Below, piece by piece: positions 44,019-52,458 of a stretch of 64,000 nt of DNA. Positions within the stretch are counted from its first letter, which is position 1. Each line of letters begins with the position of its first letter. The notes beneath the pieces were generated by a model. That model searched no databases. It saw only the letters and a list, made by a program, of their open reading frames with translations, and was not told the origin of the DNA. The DNA comes from Halocatena pleomorpha (GTDB lineage: Archaea; Halobacteriota; Halobacteria; Halobacteriales; Haloarculaceae), in contig NZ_RRCH01000014.1 in NCBI RefSeq assembly GCF_003862495.1, forward strand, positions 186,001 to 250,000. Direction: 5' to 3'. The position numbers and the translations under genes were made by a program.

Positions 44019-44918
44019 TCAAAGATAGTCGCCGTTCGGTTCGTAGACGGACGGATCGTCGTCGTACCGCCGGGCGATGTCGGCCAACGTTTTGAACGCG
44101 GCGTTTTCGTGTCCGTTCACGTAATTGATGAACTCCTCCAAATGCGTGATCATGTGGGGGAGTCCATGGATGTCGGGATGGATCGTGAACGTGTAGACGC
44201 CGGCTCCACGACGGTTGTACAGATAGTCGAACTGGCGCTTATAATACTGTTCGTACATCATCTGTGGATCTTTGTACCCAGCGTGGTAGATGGGCTGTTT
44301 GATGAACAACATCGGTGGGATGTCGTCCCGATACCAACTGATGGGGATCTCGATCACATCTGTCTCCTCACCGTATTCGTACGGCGTCGTCCACGAGTCA
44401 GGATCTTGATCGTAGTCGATCTTCTCCCAGCTGTCACCGATTCGCATGTAGCCCGGTTCAAATTCCCGTTCCATGAGGCTACTGTCATAGAGGAAGTCGT
44501 ACTTCTCGACGAGTTCGGGGGTGTTTTCACTGAACTCCCACCAACTCGCTCGGTGACCAGCTGGCTTCTCGCCCGTCACCTCCTCGACGAGATCAATGGA
44601 CAGTTGGAGGATTTCGTCTTCTTGTTCTCGGGAGAGATCCGTCGGATTCTCGTGTGAATAGCCGTGCACGCCGATCTCGTGCCCGGCGTCGGCAACTGCT
44701 TGCACTTCGTCACGGAACGTTTCGATCGTGTGCCCTGGAACGTACCACGACGTGTCGATCCCGTGATCTTCGAACAGTTGAAGCATTCGCGGAATCCCCT
44801 CGTTTCCGGCTGAAAGTCCCCGCGAAAGGTCTGCTGGTGAATCCGCACCACCGTACGAACCGAGCCAGCCAGCAACACAGTCTGCGTCGACACCGATCGC
44901 TACGTCTACCTCACTCAT
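44019..44918 (-). CDS. Polysaccharide deacetylase-family protein
   Basis: 299 residues. Begins IGVDADCVAGWLGSYGG, with the first catalytic Asp. HEIGVHGYSHEN is the metal-binding H-x3-H block and RASWWEFSENT the motif 3. The arrangement resembles the PuuE/allantoinase-like branch, which can open cyclic amides or deacetylate amino sugars. Cytoplasmic; no signal peptide. It is followed on the same strand by asparaginase 74 bases upstream in genome order, hinting at nitrogen-compound breakdown, but that is inference. Confidence 0.85.
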   Translation of the reverse strand: MSEVDVAIGVDADCVAGWLGSYGGADSPADLSRGLSAGNEGIPRMLQLFEDHGIDTSWYVPGHTIETFRDEVQAVADAGHEIGVHGYSHENPTDLSREQEDEILQLSIDLVEEVTGEKPAGHRASWWEFSENTPELVEKYDFLYDSSLMEREFEPGYMRIGDSWEKIDYDQDPDSWTTPYEYGEETDVIEIPISWYRDDIPPMLFIKQPIYHAGYKDPQMMYEQYYKRQFDYLYNRRGAGVYTFTIHPDIHGLPHMITHLEEFINYVNGHENAAFKTLADIARRYDDDPSVYEPNGDYL

Positions 44919-44992
44919 TGTTCATCACCATGGTATGATCTTGCACGACAGCCGATAGCGATACTCCTCCTCGCAAATATTGCCGTAATTGA

Positions 44993-45979
44993 TCACAGAA
45001 GATTCGCTTCGAACGCTTCACGGAGCGCATTGAGATCGCGGTCGCGTTCCTTGATGAGCAACATGAGTTTCAGTCGCGCCTTGTGAGCAGGGAGATCACC
45101 GCCATCGATGACGCCGTGTGAGCGTAGTGTTTCTCCGCCGCCGGGTGTTCCGTAGACGGGCGCGACGGCTCCGCCCAGACAGCGGGAGGTGATGACGACT
45201 GGAATCTCTGCTTCGATAGCGTCACTGATCGCGTTGCCGAGTGCGCTCGTCGTGTTTCCGAGACCGGTTCCCTCGACGACGATGCCATCAACGTCCGTCT
45301 CGATGGCGTCGTTCACCTGCCCGGCACCAACACCGATCCCTGATTTCACCGTGACGACATCGGCCGACAGCGCGGTGGTCTCGATTGATGCCGACCGACT
45401 CCCCGGTTCGCGGTGGACACGAACGATTTCCCGCGTGAATCGAGCGATCGGGCATTTGTCTGGGGAGATGAATGTTGAAAGGTCATTCGTGTGTCGTTTC
45501 GTGACATCGCGTGCGGCGTGTACCTCTTCGTTGAAGGCGACGTAGACGCCACCCGCACCGCGAAATCGCTCGTGGCTTGCCGCCCGAACGGCCGTAAGAA
45601 GATTACTTGGTCCGTCGGGACTCACTTCGTCCGCACGGCGCTGTGCGCCTGTGAAGACGACCGGTGTGTTTCTGTCGAGTATGAGATCCATGTAGTAGGC
45701 GGATTCTTCCATGGTGTCTGTTCCGTGCGTGATGACGACGCCATCAGCGCCGTCGTCGATGACCGCGCGAGTGTGCTCCGCCACTGCTGTGAGTGATGGA
45801 CCATCCATATCGAAGCTCGGTGTCTGTACCACCTCTACCGCCTCGATATCGGCGTATGATTCGATTTCCGGAACCGCCGCGATGAGTTCCGCACCACGCT
45901 TGTTCGGTGTCGCACCGCCTTCTCTGAGTGTGCTGGCGATCGTTCCGCCGGTACTCAGCACCGTGATCGAGGCTGCCAT
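44993..45979 (-). CDS. ansA: Asparaginase/glutaminase-family amidohydrolase
   Basis: 328 residues. The two catalytic threonine sites are visible: T13 in TGGTIAS and T87-D88 in HGTDTMEES. The core matches type I L-asparaginase, converting asparagine to aspartate and ammonia. No signal peptide, so cytoplasmic. Glutamyl-tRNA amidotransferase GatD is a relative, but it has an extra N-terminal domain that is absent here. Start set at MAASITVLS by homologue length; thirty upstream codons are open. Confidence 0.88.
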   Translation of the reverse strand: MAASITVLSTGGTIASTLREGGATPNKRGAELIAAVPEIESYADIEAVEVVQTPSFDMDGPSLTAVAEHTRAVIDDGADGVVITHGTDTMEESAYYMDLILDRNTPVVFTGAQRRADEVSPDGPSNLLTAVRAASHERFRGAGGVYVAFNEEVHAARDVTKRHTNDLSTFISPDKCPIARFTREIVRVHREPGSRSASIETTALSADVVTVKSGIGVGAGQVNDAIETDVDGIVVEGTGLGNTTSALGNAISDAIEAEIPVVITSRCLGGAVAPVYGTPGGGETLRSHGVIDGGDLPAHKARLKLMLLIKERDRDLNALREAFEANLL

Positions 45980-46148
45980 TGACGACCTAGTGAAAGTCCC
46001 TGCCAATAGCCCTTCCGGGGAAACCGATTGGAGCAAGCCATTCGGTCCGACAGCCCTCTTTTCCATCACTGACTGTGTTGTCCGCGACCATCACTCGTGA
46101 GCGAGTGCCGAGACGCTCTTGATCGACCGGTTCTAACGGTCAGTCTGG

Positions 46149-46904
46149 CTACTGACTCAGATACCCACCTTCGACACCGAGGGCTTCCCCGGTGACAAAG
46201 GACGCGTTGTCATCACACAACCAGAGCACTGCGTTTGCGACTTCTGCTGGCGTTCCAAGTCGGTTCATCGCGTGACGCTGCTCGATCTGCTCCCTCTCGG
46301 CGTCGCTCATTCCATCCATGAGAAGCGGCGTTTCGATGAAGCCAGGACACACCGCGTTCACGCGAACGCCTGTTTCGCCGTTTTCGAGAGCGGCCGTCTT
46401 CGTCAGCCCGAGCACGCCGTGTTTCGCTGCGGCGTACCCCGAGGAGGTCTCGAATCCCGTCTTTCCAAGGACTGATGCGTTATTCACGACAACGCCACCA
46501 CTGTCCTGTTCCCGCATCCGGTTGATCTCGGCTTGCATACAGTTGAACACGCCGACAAGATTCACTTCAATAACGTTTTGCCACTTCTCGGCAGGATAAT
46601 CTGTGATCGGACTTCGTTCGCCGCCGATCCCGGCGTTGTTGAACGCGTAATCAAGCCGACCGTACTCATCGACCGCAGCATCTACCATTGCGTGCGTATC
46701 ATCCGTACTCGTCACATCCGTTTCCACGAAGATCGCTTCCCCGCCCTCATCTGCGATCTCTGTGACTGTCTCCTCACCGCCCGCAACGTCGACATCGGCA
46801 ATCACGACGCTTGTCCCACGATCCGCGAATTTCATCGCGGTCGTCCGTCCGATCCCCGACCCGCCGCCAGTGACGATTGCTACCGATTGGTTGAACGAAC
46901 TCAT
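46149..46904 (-). CDS. Short-chain dehydrogenase/reductase
   Basis: 251-residue SDR. TGGGSGIG cofactor motif, NNAGIGG, active serine in NNASVLG, and YAAAKHG catalytic Tyr/Lys are intact. D following the second strand (IADVDVAGG) favours NAD. It resembles glucose 1-dehydrogenase/3-oxoacyl reductase-type haloarchaeal SDRs and is close to the decayed copy at 58720-59438. Start at MSSFNQSVAIVTG; MIMSS upstream is an alternative. Confidence 0.88.
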   Translation of the reverse strand: MSSFNQSVAIVTGGGSGIGRTTAMKFADRGTSVVIADVDVAGGEETVTEIADEGGEAIFVETDVTSTDDTHAMVDAAVDEYGRLDYAFNNAGIGGERSPITDYPAEKWQNVIEVNLVGVFNCMQAEINRMREQDSGGVVVNNASVLGKTGFETSSGYAAAKHGVLGLTKTAALENGETGVRVNAVCPGFIETPLLMDGMSDAEREQIEQRHAMNRLGTPAEVANAVLWLCDDNASFVTGEALGVEGGYLSQ

Positions 46905-46984
46905 GATCATAATATCTGTAGAGGACAATAAAAAGATGTTCTACTGACTAGCGGGAAAAATAGTCTACTCGTACAGTATCGTTC

Positions 46985-47209
46985 CTAGTCGAATTCGTTC
47001 CGGTGTCGCTGGCGCTGGCGGGTATCCCACGCTTCGAAGAGACCGTACTCAGTCATTGTGTCCATGCCAGCGAGCGCTGCGCTGAGTTTGAGTCCGACGA
47101 GTGGGACATCAGCAACGGTGATGATCGCGTCGGCCCGAACGATTGCTCCGTCTCGGAGGACGACATCAACGAGATCGACAACGCCGTCCTCGGGTCGTTC
47201 TGGTTTCAT
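46985..47209 (-). CDS. gvpM: Gas vesicle protein GvpM
   Basis: 74 residues, GvpA-like (VDLVDVVLRDGAIVRADAIITVADVPLVGLKLSAALAGMDTMTEYG). Minor hydrophobic GvpA homologue needed for gas-vesicle formation in haloarchaea, probably at the nucleation stage. Last gene of the leftward operon, six bases after gvpL. Confidence 0.88.
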   Translation of the reverse strand: MKPERPEDGVVDLVDVVLRDGAIVRADAIITVADVPLVGLKLSAALAGMDTMTEYGLFEAWDTRQRQRHRNEFD

Positions 47210-47215
47210 CTGTTA

Positions 47216-48034
47216 TCAGGGTTCAGTGTCATTCGCCTCGATCGTCGGTGCGAACGTGTAGGGTGGCCATGGGCCTGTATACCGGATTTTGACGCCCGGA
47301 TCGGCTGCTACGTCGTCAAGCAAGTCGTCGATGTCGTGCTGTTGCTCTTCGTGGACAAGGAGCGCGAGCCGGGTTTCTCTCGTCATCTCGTCGTCGGTAT
47401 CAGGTTCCATCTCCAGCGTCGTCCGTTCGTGACCGAGATCGTGAAGGTCGCGCGCGATCGGTTCGAGTTGCTCAATGAGAGCCGCCGTCCGATCGGCACG
47501 CTGTTGGTGTTTCAACGTCTCTAATCGCTGCTCGTACTGGCGTTCGAGGAGATGGCTCGTTCCCGCGGAGGACTCGGCTATCTGCTCGTTAAGTTCGACT
47601 AATCGTTCATCGTCGCGTAACGTTTCCTCCACGGTGGCTTCATCGCGCCGAACTTCGACGCGGTATTCCCAACACTCTGTCATCTCCTCAAGCTGTGACG
47701 CAAACGTCTCCCGCTCGCGGTCGAGCCACGCACGGACTCGCTCGTCGTCCCCTCGAAGAATCGTGTCGAACTGAAACGGGATCGGTGTGCCAAAGCGGTC
47801 TCCAGCGGCGTCGATGACGTTTTGATGCTCCAATAGCCACTTTCGAACCACATCCACATCGGAGGTGTCATACAGCGTCTCACACTCGTGTACCACGATC
47901 CCGATCGTTTCTGTCCGTATAAGATACACGTCCTCCCCGTCGACACCGGTCGTTGAGAACGCAGATCCCTCTGTCTCCGGACACCTTACGACACAGTACA
48001 GATACCGACCGGTTTCGAACGAGCGATCAGTCAT
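47216..48034 (-). CDS. gvpL: Gas vesicle protein GvpL
   Basis: 272 residues, GvpF/GvpL family. The N-terminus is GRYLYCVVRCPE and the C-terminus KIRYTGPWPPYTFAP, both conserved in the family. GvpL interacts with other accessory Gvps and is required for vesicle assembly. The middle (150-230) is a charged helical coiled-coil region. Overlaps gvpK by eight bases. Start chosen at MTDRSFETG. Confidence 0.92.
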   Translation of the reverse strand: MTDRSFETGRYLYCVVRCPETEGSAFSTTGVDGEDVYLIRTETIGIVVHECETLYDTSDVDVVRKWLLEHQNVIDAAGDRFGTPIPFQFDTILRGDDERVRAWLDRERETFASQLEEMTECWEYRVEVRRDEATVEETLRDDERLVELNEQIAESSAGTSHLLERQYEQRLETLKHQQRADRTAALIEQLEPIARDLHDLGHERTTLEMEPDTDDEMTRETRLALLVHEEQQHDIDDLLDDVAADPGVKIRYTGPWPPYTFAPTIEANDTEP

Positions 48035-48356
48035 TGTCGATCGGTTCGTGAGTGGTTCCTTGCTGTGGGGGTTCCTCGACTGATCTGACGGCGTCTGCAA
48101 CGAGTCCGTCGAGTCGGTTGCGCAACTGTCCGACTGATTCCTCGATCCCTTCTTCCTCTTTGATCGCCGTTATCTCCGCGTCGAGCGCGGCGAACTGTGC
48201 ACCGACCCGCTCGACTTCCTCATCAGTGAGATCGCCGGACTCCATTCGACGGATCGCTTCCCGTTCCATGGCTTCGATCAGTAGTTCGACGATCGTTATC
48301 ACGAGCGTCATCAACCCATCGCGTGCGTTTTCTCCGTCGATATCAATCTGTGTCAT
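48027..48356 (-). CDS. gvpK: Gas vesicle protein GvpK
   Basis: 109 residues matching GvpK: LMTLVITIVELLIEAMEREAIRRMESGDLTDEEVERVGAQFAALDAEI. Essential accessory protein in haloarchaeal vesicle formation. Overlaps gvpJ by 14 bases and gvpL by eight, strong translational coupling. Confidence 0.93.
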   Translation of the reverse strand: MTQIDIDGENARDGLMTLVITIVELLIEAMEREAIRRMESGDLTDEEVERVGAQFAALDAEITAIKEEEGIEESVGQLRNRLDGLVADAVRSVEEPPQQGTTHEPIDND

Positions 48357-48660
48357 CGATCACCGTCTCGGCGTCTTTTTTCGGAGCGACGGCTTCCTCG
48401 GCTTTCTCGTCACTCTGGTCACTCTGGTTACTTTCTGTAGCCTTTGCGACCCGCTGCATATCCGTTCCCTCTGGGAACTCAAGTCCGTACTCTGCGGCTG
48501 TATCGAAGGAGGCGATCGCGGCGCGGAGTTGTATTCCGAGCAACTCCGTGTCACCAACAGAAACAGCGATGTCGGCGTTGATGACGACACCTTTGTCCAG
48601 TACGAGTTCTACTACATCTGCGAGACTGTCTCCGTTGCGTGTCGGTTGTGCATTACTCAT
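48343..48660 (-). CDS. gvpJ: Gas vesicle protein GvpJ
   Basis: 105 residues, second GvpA-like protein: SLADVVELVLDKGVVINADIAVSVGDTELLGIQLRAAIASFDTAAEYG followed by a charged Asp/Glu/Lys tail. Required minor shell-type protein. Overlaps the upstream unknown gene by eight bases. Start at MSNAQPTRN rather than a 55-codon upstream extension that is the shadow of that gene's end. Confidence 0.92.
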   Translation of the reverse strand: MSNAQPTRNGDSLADVVELVLDKGVVINADIAVSVGDTELLGIQLRAAIASFDTAAEYGLEFPEGTDMQRVAKATESNQSDQSDEKAEEAVAPKKDAETVIDDTD

Positions 48661-49597
48661 TATCGTTCCTCTGGGTGTCAAATCGGGAGCCGTAGATTCT
48701 AGGCGGATTCGATACAGTCGACCGGCGCGTATCTCGTGGAACGGTCGAGACCTTCGTCCCAACTCGGAGATTGTGGGACGGCATCGTCGAGTAGGCGGTC
48801 GGGTTCTGGGTGGATGGCTGTCCAATGTCGCCGGTCGACTCGGTTACACGTTCGTTGGCCTGCTCGCGCAACTCTGCGAGGCGGTCGTGTGTTTCAAAGA
48901 GCCCTTCGCGGAATTCCGTGACCGCGTCGAGCAGCTTCGACTGTATCGCTGCCTGCTTCATCTGCCCTTGCGTTCCCGACGCCATCGCGGCCACATCTCC
49001 AGCATCGTCGATCGAATCAGTGAGTGCCGTGCCGCTATTGGACTCCTTTACAGCCGTTTCGGCCAGCTGTTTCAACGCGACGACCACGATCCAGTTGCTC
49101 CCGTCGTTTCCATCGACGAACGCGGACACGGCCGTCTTGAATTCGTCTTTGTTCTGGTGTAGCTTCCTCACATCGATCGCGTCGAGTAGTTCGTCGAATT
49201 CGATCAGTTGCAACAGGGCTCTGTATCTGATGGCTTCGTCCGGCGCTCCGTTGGCGATCGCGATCGGAATCCCGCTCGCATCAATCGCTTCGTCAATGTC
49301 GCTGTCGTCGATCGCACCGGATGCTTGTGTGAGATCGACCGCTTCGAGCAGTTCTCCGGCCGCTTCGATGACGGATCGGAGCTCCTCGATGTCGTCGTTG
49401 ATCTCCTGTGGTGTCTCGTCATCAACTAGTGATTTGACGGCTCCTTCCGCTCGTTCGACCAGTTTGAAGGCGTTCTCATCCGTCATCGAGTCAGCTCCGC
49501 CTGAATTCGTCTCAGAGTGCTCGTCGGTGGCTTGGATGGTCTCAGATAACCGTTCGAGCGTTTCTTCGACGGATTCGTTCGTGTCGAATCCGCTCAT
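48653..49597 (-). CDS. Unrecognised gas-vesicle-operon protein z (314 residues)
   Basis: Located between gvpH and gvpJ where haloarchaeal clusters usually carry gvpI, but longer and different. Residues 1-60 are acidic; 60-240 are helical with repeated hydrophobic blocks (LELLEAVDLTQASGAI-type, RYRALLQLIEFDELLDAID). The C-terminal 45 residues are basic and Ser/Thr-rich (MPSHNLRVGTKVSTVPRDTR), reminiscent of the charged GvpI type only in composition. Overlaps flanking genes by four and eight bases. No family name assigned; a role in gas-vesicle biogenesis is inferred from operon position. Confidence 0.7.
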   Translation of the reverse strand: MSGFDTNESVEETLERLSETIQATDEHSETNSGGADSMTDENAFKLVERAEGAVKSLVDDETPQEINDDIEELRSVIEAAGELLEAVDLTQASGAIDDSDIDEAIDASGIPIAIANGAPDEAIRYRALLQLIEFDELLDAIDVRKLHQNKDEFKTAVSAFVDGNDGSNWIVVVALKQLAETAVKESNSGTALTDSIDDAGDVAAMASGTQGQMKQAAIQSKLLDAVTEFREGLFETHDRLAELREQANERVTESTGDIGQPSTQNPTAYSTMPSHNLRVGTKVSTVPRDTRRSTVSNPPRIYGSRFDTQRNDNE

Positions 49598-50133
49598 GAC
49601 TCGTCTTCTGGTTCGTTTCGTTGCTCCAACTCTTCTACCAGCTGGTTGGCCAACGACTGGAGTTCTTCGGTCGACATCTCCTCAACACCCGTTCCGGCCT
49701 CTTCTTCTTCCTCTTCAGTTTCTTCTTCTTCCTCTTCAGTTTCTTCTTCTTCCTCTTCAGCCTCTTCTTCCTCCTCAGCTTCTTCCTCTTCGGCCTCTTC
49801 TTCTTCCTCTTCAGTTTCTTCTTCTTCCTCCTCGGCTTCTTCTTCAGCCTCTTCTTCGGTCTCCTCATCTTCAGTCTCCTTCTCAAACGCACCTGATAGC
49901 ACGTCAGTGATCGATGGTCGCTCGAACCGCTCATCGAACGCCTGACCGAGTCGTTCTCCGACTCGACGCCCGACGATTTCACCGAGTTGCCGCCCGACCA
50001 TCTCTCCGCTCGCGTGCTTATACGCCTCTCGATTGATGTCGATCTTTTCCCCGAGCGTTTCTGTGTCTGCTTCGCTGGACAGATTCTCTCGTAAACGCGA
50101 GAGCTTCTGTGCTGTCTCTTCTTTTTGAGTCAT
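49594..50133 (-). CDS. Unrecognised gas-vesicle-operon protein y with Glu-rich tract
   Basis: 179 residues. The N-terminus is helical with SGEMVGRQLGEIVGRRVGERLG, a glycine-regular segment. Residues about 88-150 are an almost uninterrupted Glu-rich low-complexity tract built from repeated EEE-T/A-EE units; the C-terminus returns to a helix (ELQSLANQLVEELEQRN). The DNA of the tract is a near-perfect internal repeat. Overlaps the following gene by four bases. No homologue recognised. It may be a flexible acidic spacer or vesicle-surface protein. Confidence 0.7.
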   Translation of the reverse strand: MTQKEETAQKLSRLRENLSSEADTETLGEKIDINREAYKHASGEMVGRQLGEIVGRRVGERLGQAFDERFERPSITDVLSGAFEKETEDEETEEEAEEEAEEEEEETEEEEEEAEEEEAEEEEEAEEEEEETEEEEEETEEEEEEAGTGVEEMSTEELQSLANQLVEELEQRNEPEDES

Positions 50134-50150
50134 GGTTGTTGGGTATCGGA

Positions 50151-50600
50151 TTATTCGTCAGTCGATTCCCCGTCTTCGAGAGCAGCCAATATCGCGTCCA
50201 ACAACACGTTCACGGCTCCGAACACGGCGTCGGACGGCGATGGGATTCGGCCTTTGAGTTCGTCTCCACTCGGCAAGCTGGGGAGAACGTCGTCCAAGAG
50301 ATCTCCGCTGATCAGGTTCGGCAGGCCATCATCGAGCAGTCCTGCGACGGCTGACAACAGGTTGCCGAGGAGATTCTCCGGTCCTGAAACAGCTGTGATG
50401 TCGAGAACGACCTCGTCGAGATCAACCTCAAGCCCGAGGAGATCGAGAAACAGCCCCTCTAGGTCGAGATGAAGCACTCGGGTCTCCGCCTCGTCCTCAG
50501 CTTCGTCGTTTCCATCGGCGTTTTCGGCTTCTTCTCCCCCGTCTGCCAGTAGTAGCGGTGTCTCAGTGCGGTGCTTTCTCTGAACGAGCGTTTCCATCAT
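50151..50600 (-). CDS. Unrecognised gas-vesicle-operon protein x with LLGLxV/LLGNLL motif
   Basis: 149 residues. An acidic N-terminus is followed by LDLEGLFLDLLGLEVDLDEVVLDITAVSGPENLLGNLLSAVAGLLD. This matches a motif seen in exported or surface proteins of actinobacteria and haloarchaea (my recollection of the pattern, not a database result). The C-terminus is hydrophobic-acidic (AVNVLLDAILAALED). It overlaps gvpH by four bases and precedes gene y by 17 bases. Function in vesicles is inferred from position only. Confidence 0.7.
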   Translation of the reverse strand: MMETLVQRKHRTETPLLLADGGEEAENADGNDEAEDEAETRVLHLDLEGLFLDLLGLEVDLDEVVLDITAVSGPENLLGNLLSAVAGLLDDGLPNLISGDLLDDVLPSLPSGDELKGRIPSPSDAVFGAVNVLLDAILAALEDGESTDE

Positions 50601-51043
50601 TGTTTTTCCTCCGTCGGTCGGAGCCGAAATTCGAGGACACCGTTCGTGAGGTTACTCGTATCGATCGTGAGTAACTGCCTCCCGAGTGGAATGCGTTCCT
50701 CGACTGTTCCGTCGATTCCGAGCAGTAGCTCGTCGTCGGAAACGCTGGTCGACACGCGTTCCGGATCGATCTCGGGGATATCGATCGTGACCAGTACGTC
50801 CTCGTCTTCGTACCGAACGGCGATCGGTCGATCTGACGGACTCGGAACGTTCTGCGGACGGGCGGAACGGGGTTCGAACTCCGAGAGGTTGCCGGTGCTG
50901 ATTGAGTACTCGTAGCCGAGTTCTGTTGGACCACGAGAACTCGACCCGTCTTCGTGGCGTTGACTCTCGGTGGCAACTATCTCAAGCAGCTCCCGGAGCG
51001 TTCGGATGATTCCACCGCGTTCAGTGTCGTTGTCGTGTGTCAT
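50597..51043 (-). CDS. gvpH: Gas vesicle protein GvpH (Hsp20-like)
   Basis: 148 residues. The C-terminal 90 residues have an Hsp20/alpha-crystallin fold (VRYEDEDVLVTIDIPEIDPERV, then NGVLEFRLRPTEEK), preceded by a charged N-terminal helix. GvpH acts as a chaperone-like accessory and is not essential in haloarchaea. Overlaps gvpG by four bases. Confidence 0.85.
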   Translation of the reverse strand: MTHDNDTERGGIIRTLRELLEIVATESQRHEDGSSSRGPTELGYEYSISTGNLSEFEPRSARPQNVPSPSDRPIAVRYEDEDVLVTIDIPEIDPERVSTSVSDDELLLGIDGTVEERIPLGRQLLTIDTSNLTNGVLEFRLRPTEEKQ

Positions 51044-51291
51044 TGTTTTACCTGGATCTTAGTGCTCAGTGTCTCGTGGGCTTGATTTGCGACATCGAGC
51101 TGTGTCTGTAGCTCCTCCGACCGGCGTTCGTACTCCGCGCGAGACCGCTCTCCGAGTTCGAACAGGAGTCGGTTTTCTTTCATGTCATTTTTGATCTCAT
51201 CCCGATCGTACAGTTCCTCGACGGCCATCGCCTGAATGACCGTGAGAATCGACGTGAATGGTCTGATAAATAGGTCATCGAGTAGAAACAT
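51040..51291 (-). CDS. gvpG: Gas vesicle protein GvpG
   Basis: 83 residues, GvpG pattern MFLLDDLFIRPFTSILTVIQ followed by AMAVEELYDRDEIKNDMKENRLLFELGE and a coiled-coil tail. Accessory protein of the essential set. The start shares a base with the gvpF stop. Confidence 0.9.
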   Translation of the reverse strand: MFLLDDLFIRPFTSILTVIQAMAVEELYDRDEIKNDMKENRLLFELGERSRAEYERRSEELQTQLDVANQAHETLSTKIQVKQ

Positions 51292-51920
51292 TATTGGGAA
51301 CTGATCTCGATATCCACAAAGTTATACGGAGCCCACGGTCCCGTATACTGGACGGTCACAGAGTCACTGTATTCGTCGGTGATGGTATCCACAGCGCTGT
51401 CGAACGCGCTCCGTTCGTTCCGGTTGACCAAGTACGAACGATTGACAACGAGTCGATCGCTAAAGAGATCGTTTTGTGCCTCCTGCTCGCTTACGGTTGC
51501 GAGTCGGTTCGTGGTGGATTCACGCACGGCGTCCCGATCGATGGTCGTCTCCTCGTCTACAATGAGCTTCACCCCGAATTCGACCATCCCGTCCATTTCC
51601 CGCAGTGCCTGAGTGAACGCTCGCCGTCCACCGCGCAGTACGTTCTTCAACGGACGTTCGTTTTTGAAGGTCATTCCGAACTGCATTGGAACGACAGTTC
51701 GTCCCTCGTCCCAGAACATGACCGTTTGGAGGACTTCATCGTGGGCACGGACGTTCTCCTCGGTCTCCTCGGGATCCATCGTGTGTATATCCGACGTGAT
51801 CGCTGAGAGCGTCCGGTGGTCGACCGTGTAGGCTCGCGTCGCTCCTTCGACGCCCTCGATATCGATCCCTAACTCCTCGTTCTCGATCACTCCGTAGGCG
51901 TACAGATACTCCTCGCTCAT
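51291..51920 (-). CDS. gvpF: Gas vesicle protein GvpF
   Basis: 209 residues. GvpF family: YLYAYGVIENEEL at the start, VPMQFGMTFKNERPLKNVLRGG in the middle and YTGPWAPYNFVDIEI at the end. GvpF binds GvpA and is thought to nucleate the vesicle. First gene of the ten-gene leftward operon. Confidence 0.93.
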   Translation of the reverse strand: MSEEYLYAYGVIENEELGIDIEGVEGATRAYTVDHRTLSAITSDIHTMDPEETEENVRAHDEVLQTVMFWDEGRTVVPMQFGMTFKNERPLKNVLRGGRRAFTQALREMDGMVEFGVKLIVDEETTIDRDAVRESTTNRLATVSEQEAQNDLFSDRLVVNRSYLVNRNERSAFDSAVDTITDEYSDSVTVQYTGPWAPYNFVDIEISSQ

Positions 51921-51980
51921 GGTATCCCCTAATCACTGGTGGCATCCGTTCGGACGGAACGAACTGTGATCGACCATTGC

Positions 51981-51996
51981 GCGTGTCTGGACACGC
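51981..51996. promoter_or_regulatory. Inverted repeat in the divergent gvp promoter region
   Basis: GCGTGTC and GACACGC with a 2-base spacer, eight bases before the TATA-like TATATGATAT (52005-52014) of gvpA. The position matches the upstream activating site of haloarchaeal gvpA promoters, but the sequence differs from the GvpE site of Halobacterium. Confidence 0.5.
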
Positions 51997-52098
51997 TCAC
52001 CACCGTATATGATATTACGTCTTCCAGTAGATTTGTCTATTCGGCTTGCAGTGGCAGGCGAGACACTGACACCGACGTCACCAATAGATGGTACTGCA

Positions 52099-52377
52099 AT
52101 GACGAGTGAGCGTCCAAACACGACCAGCCTCGTAGAGGTGCTCGATCGAGTGTTAGACAAGGGTATCGTTATTGATATCTGGGCCCGCATATCGGTCGTC
52201 GGGATCGAGATCCTCACCATCGAGGCACGCATCGTCGTCGCGTCCATCGACACGTTCTTGCATTACACCAAGGAAATGTCTAAGATCGAACAAGCTAGTC
52301 AATCAGATGACGACGAAGCCCTCGAAAACCTCGATATCGGGACCTCTCCGATGGTAGAACCCGATTCGGGGGTGTAA
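52099..52377 (+). CDS. gvpA: Gas vesicle major shell protein GvpA
   Basis: 92 residues. The shell core (SLVEVLDRVLDKGIVIDIWA, then the VGIEILTIEARIVVASIDTF segment and LHYTKEM) matches GvpA nearly residue for residue, with a longer acidic tail (QSDDDEALENLDIGTSPMVEPDSGV). GvpA polymerises into the gas-filled shell. It stands alone as the first rightward gene, with gvpO 81 bases downstream. Start at MTSERPNTT; an upstream in-frame ATG at 52009 lies between promoter and gene and is unlikely. Confidence 0.95.
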   Translation: MTSERPNTTSLVEVLDRVLDKGIVIDIWARISVVGIEILTIEARIVVASIDTFLHYTKEMSKIEQASQSDDDEALENLDIGTSPMVEPDSGV

Positions 52378-52458
52378 CACGATCGACGCGCTGATGATTC
52401 GAGCGATATTTCAGCCGTCGTGCTGGTCTCACACACCGTTTCCCCTTGATTGACCATT

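Noticed and set aside
49621-49945. Ser- or Phe/Leu-rich plus-strand frames opposite the Glu tract
   Set aside because: They are the antisense of the repetitive Glu codons of the operon protein and lack a promoter.
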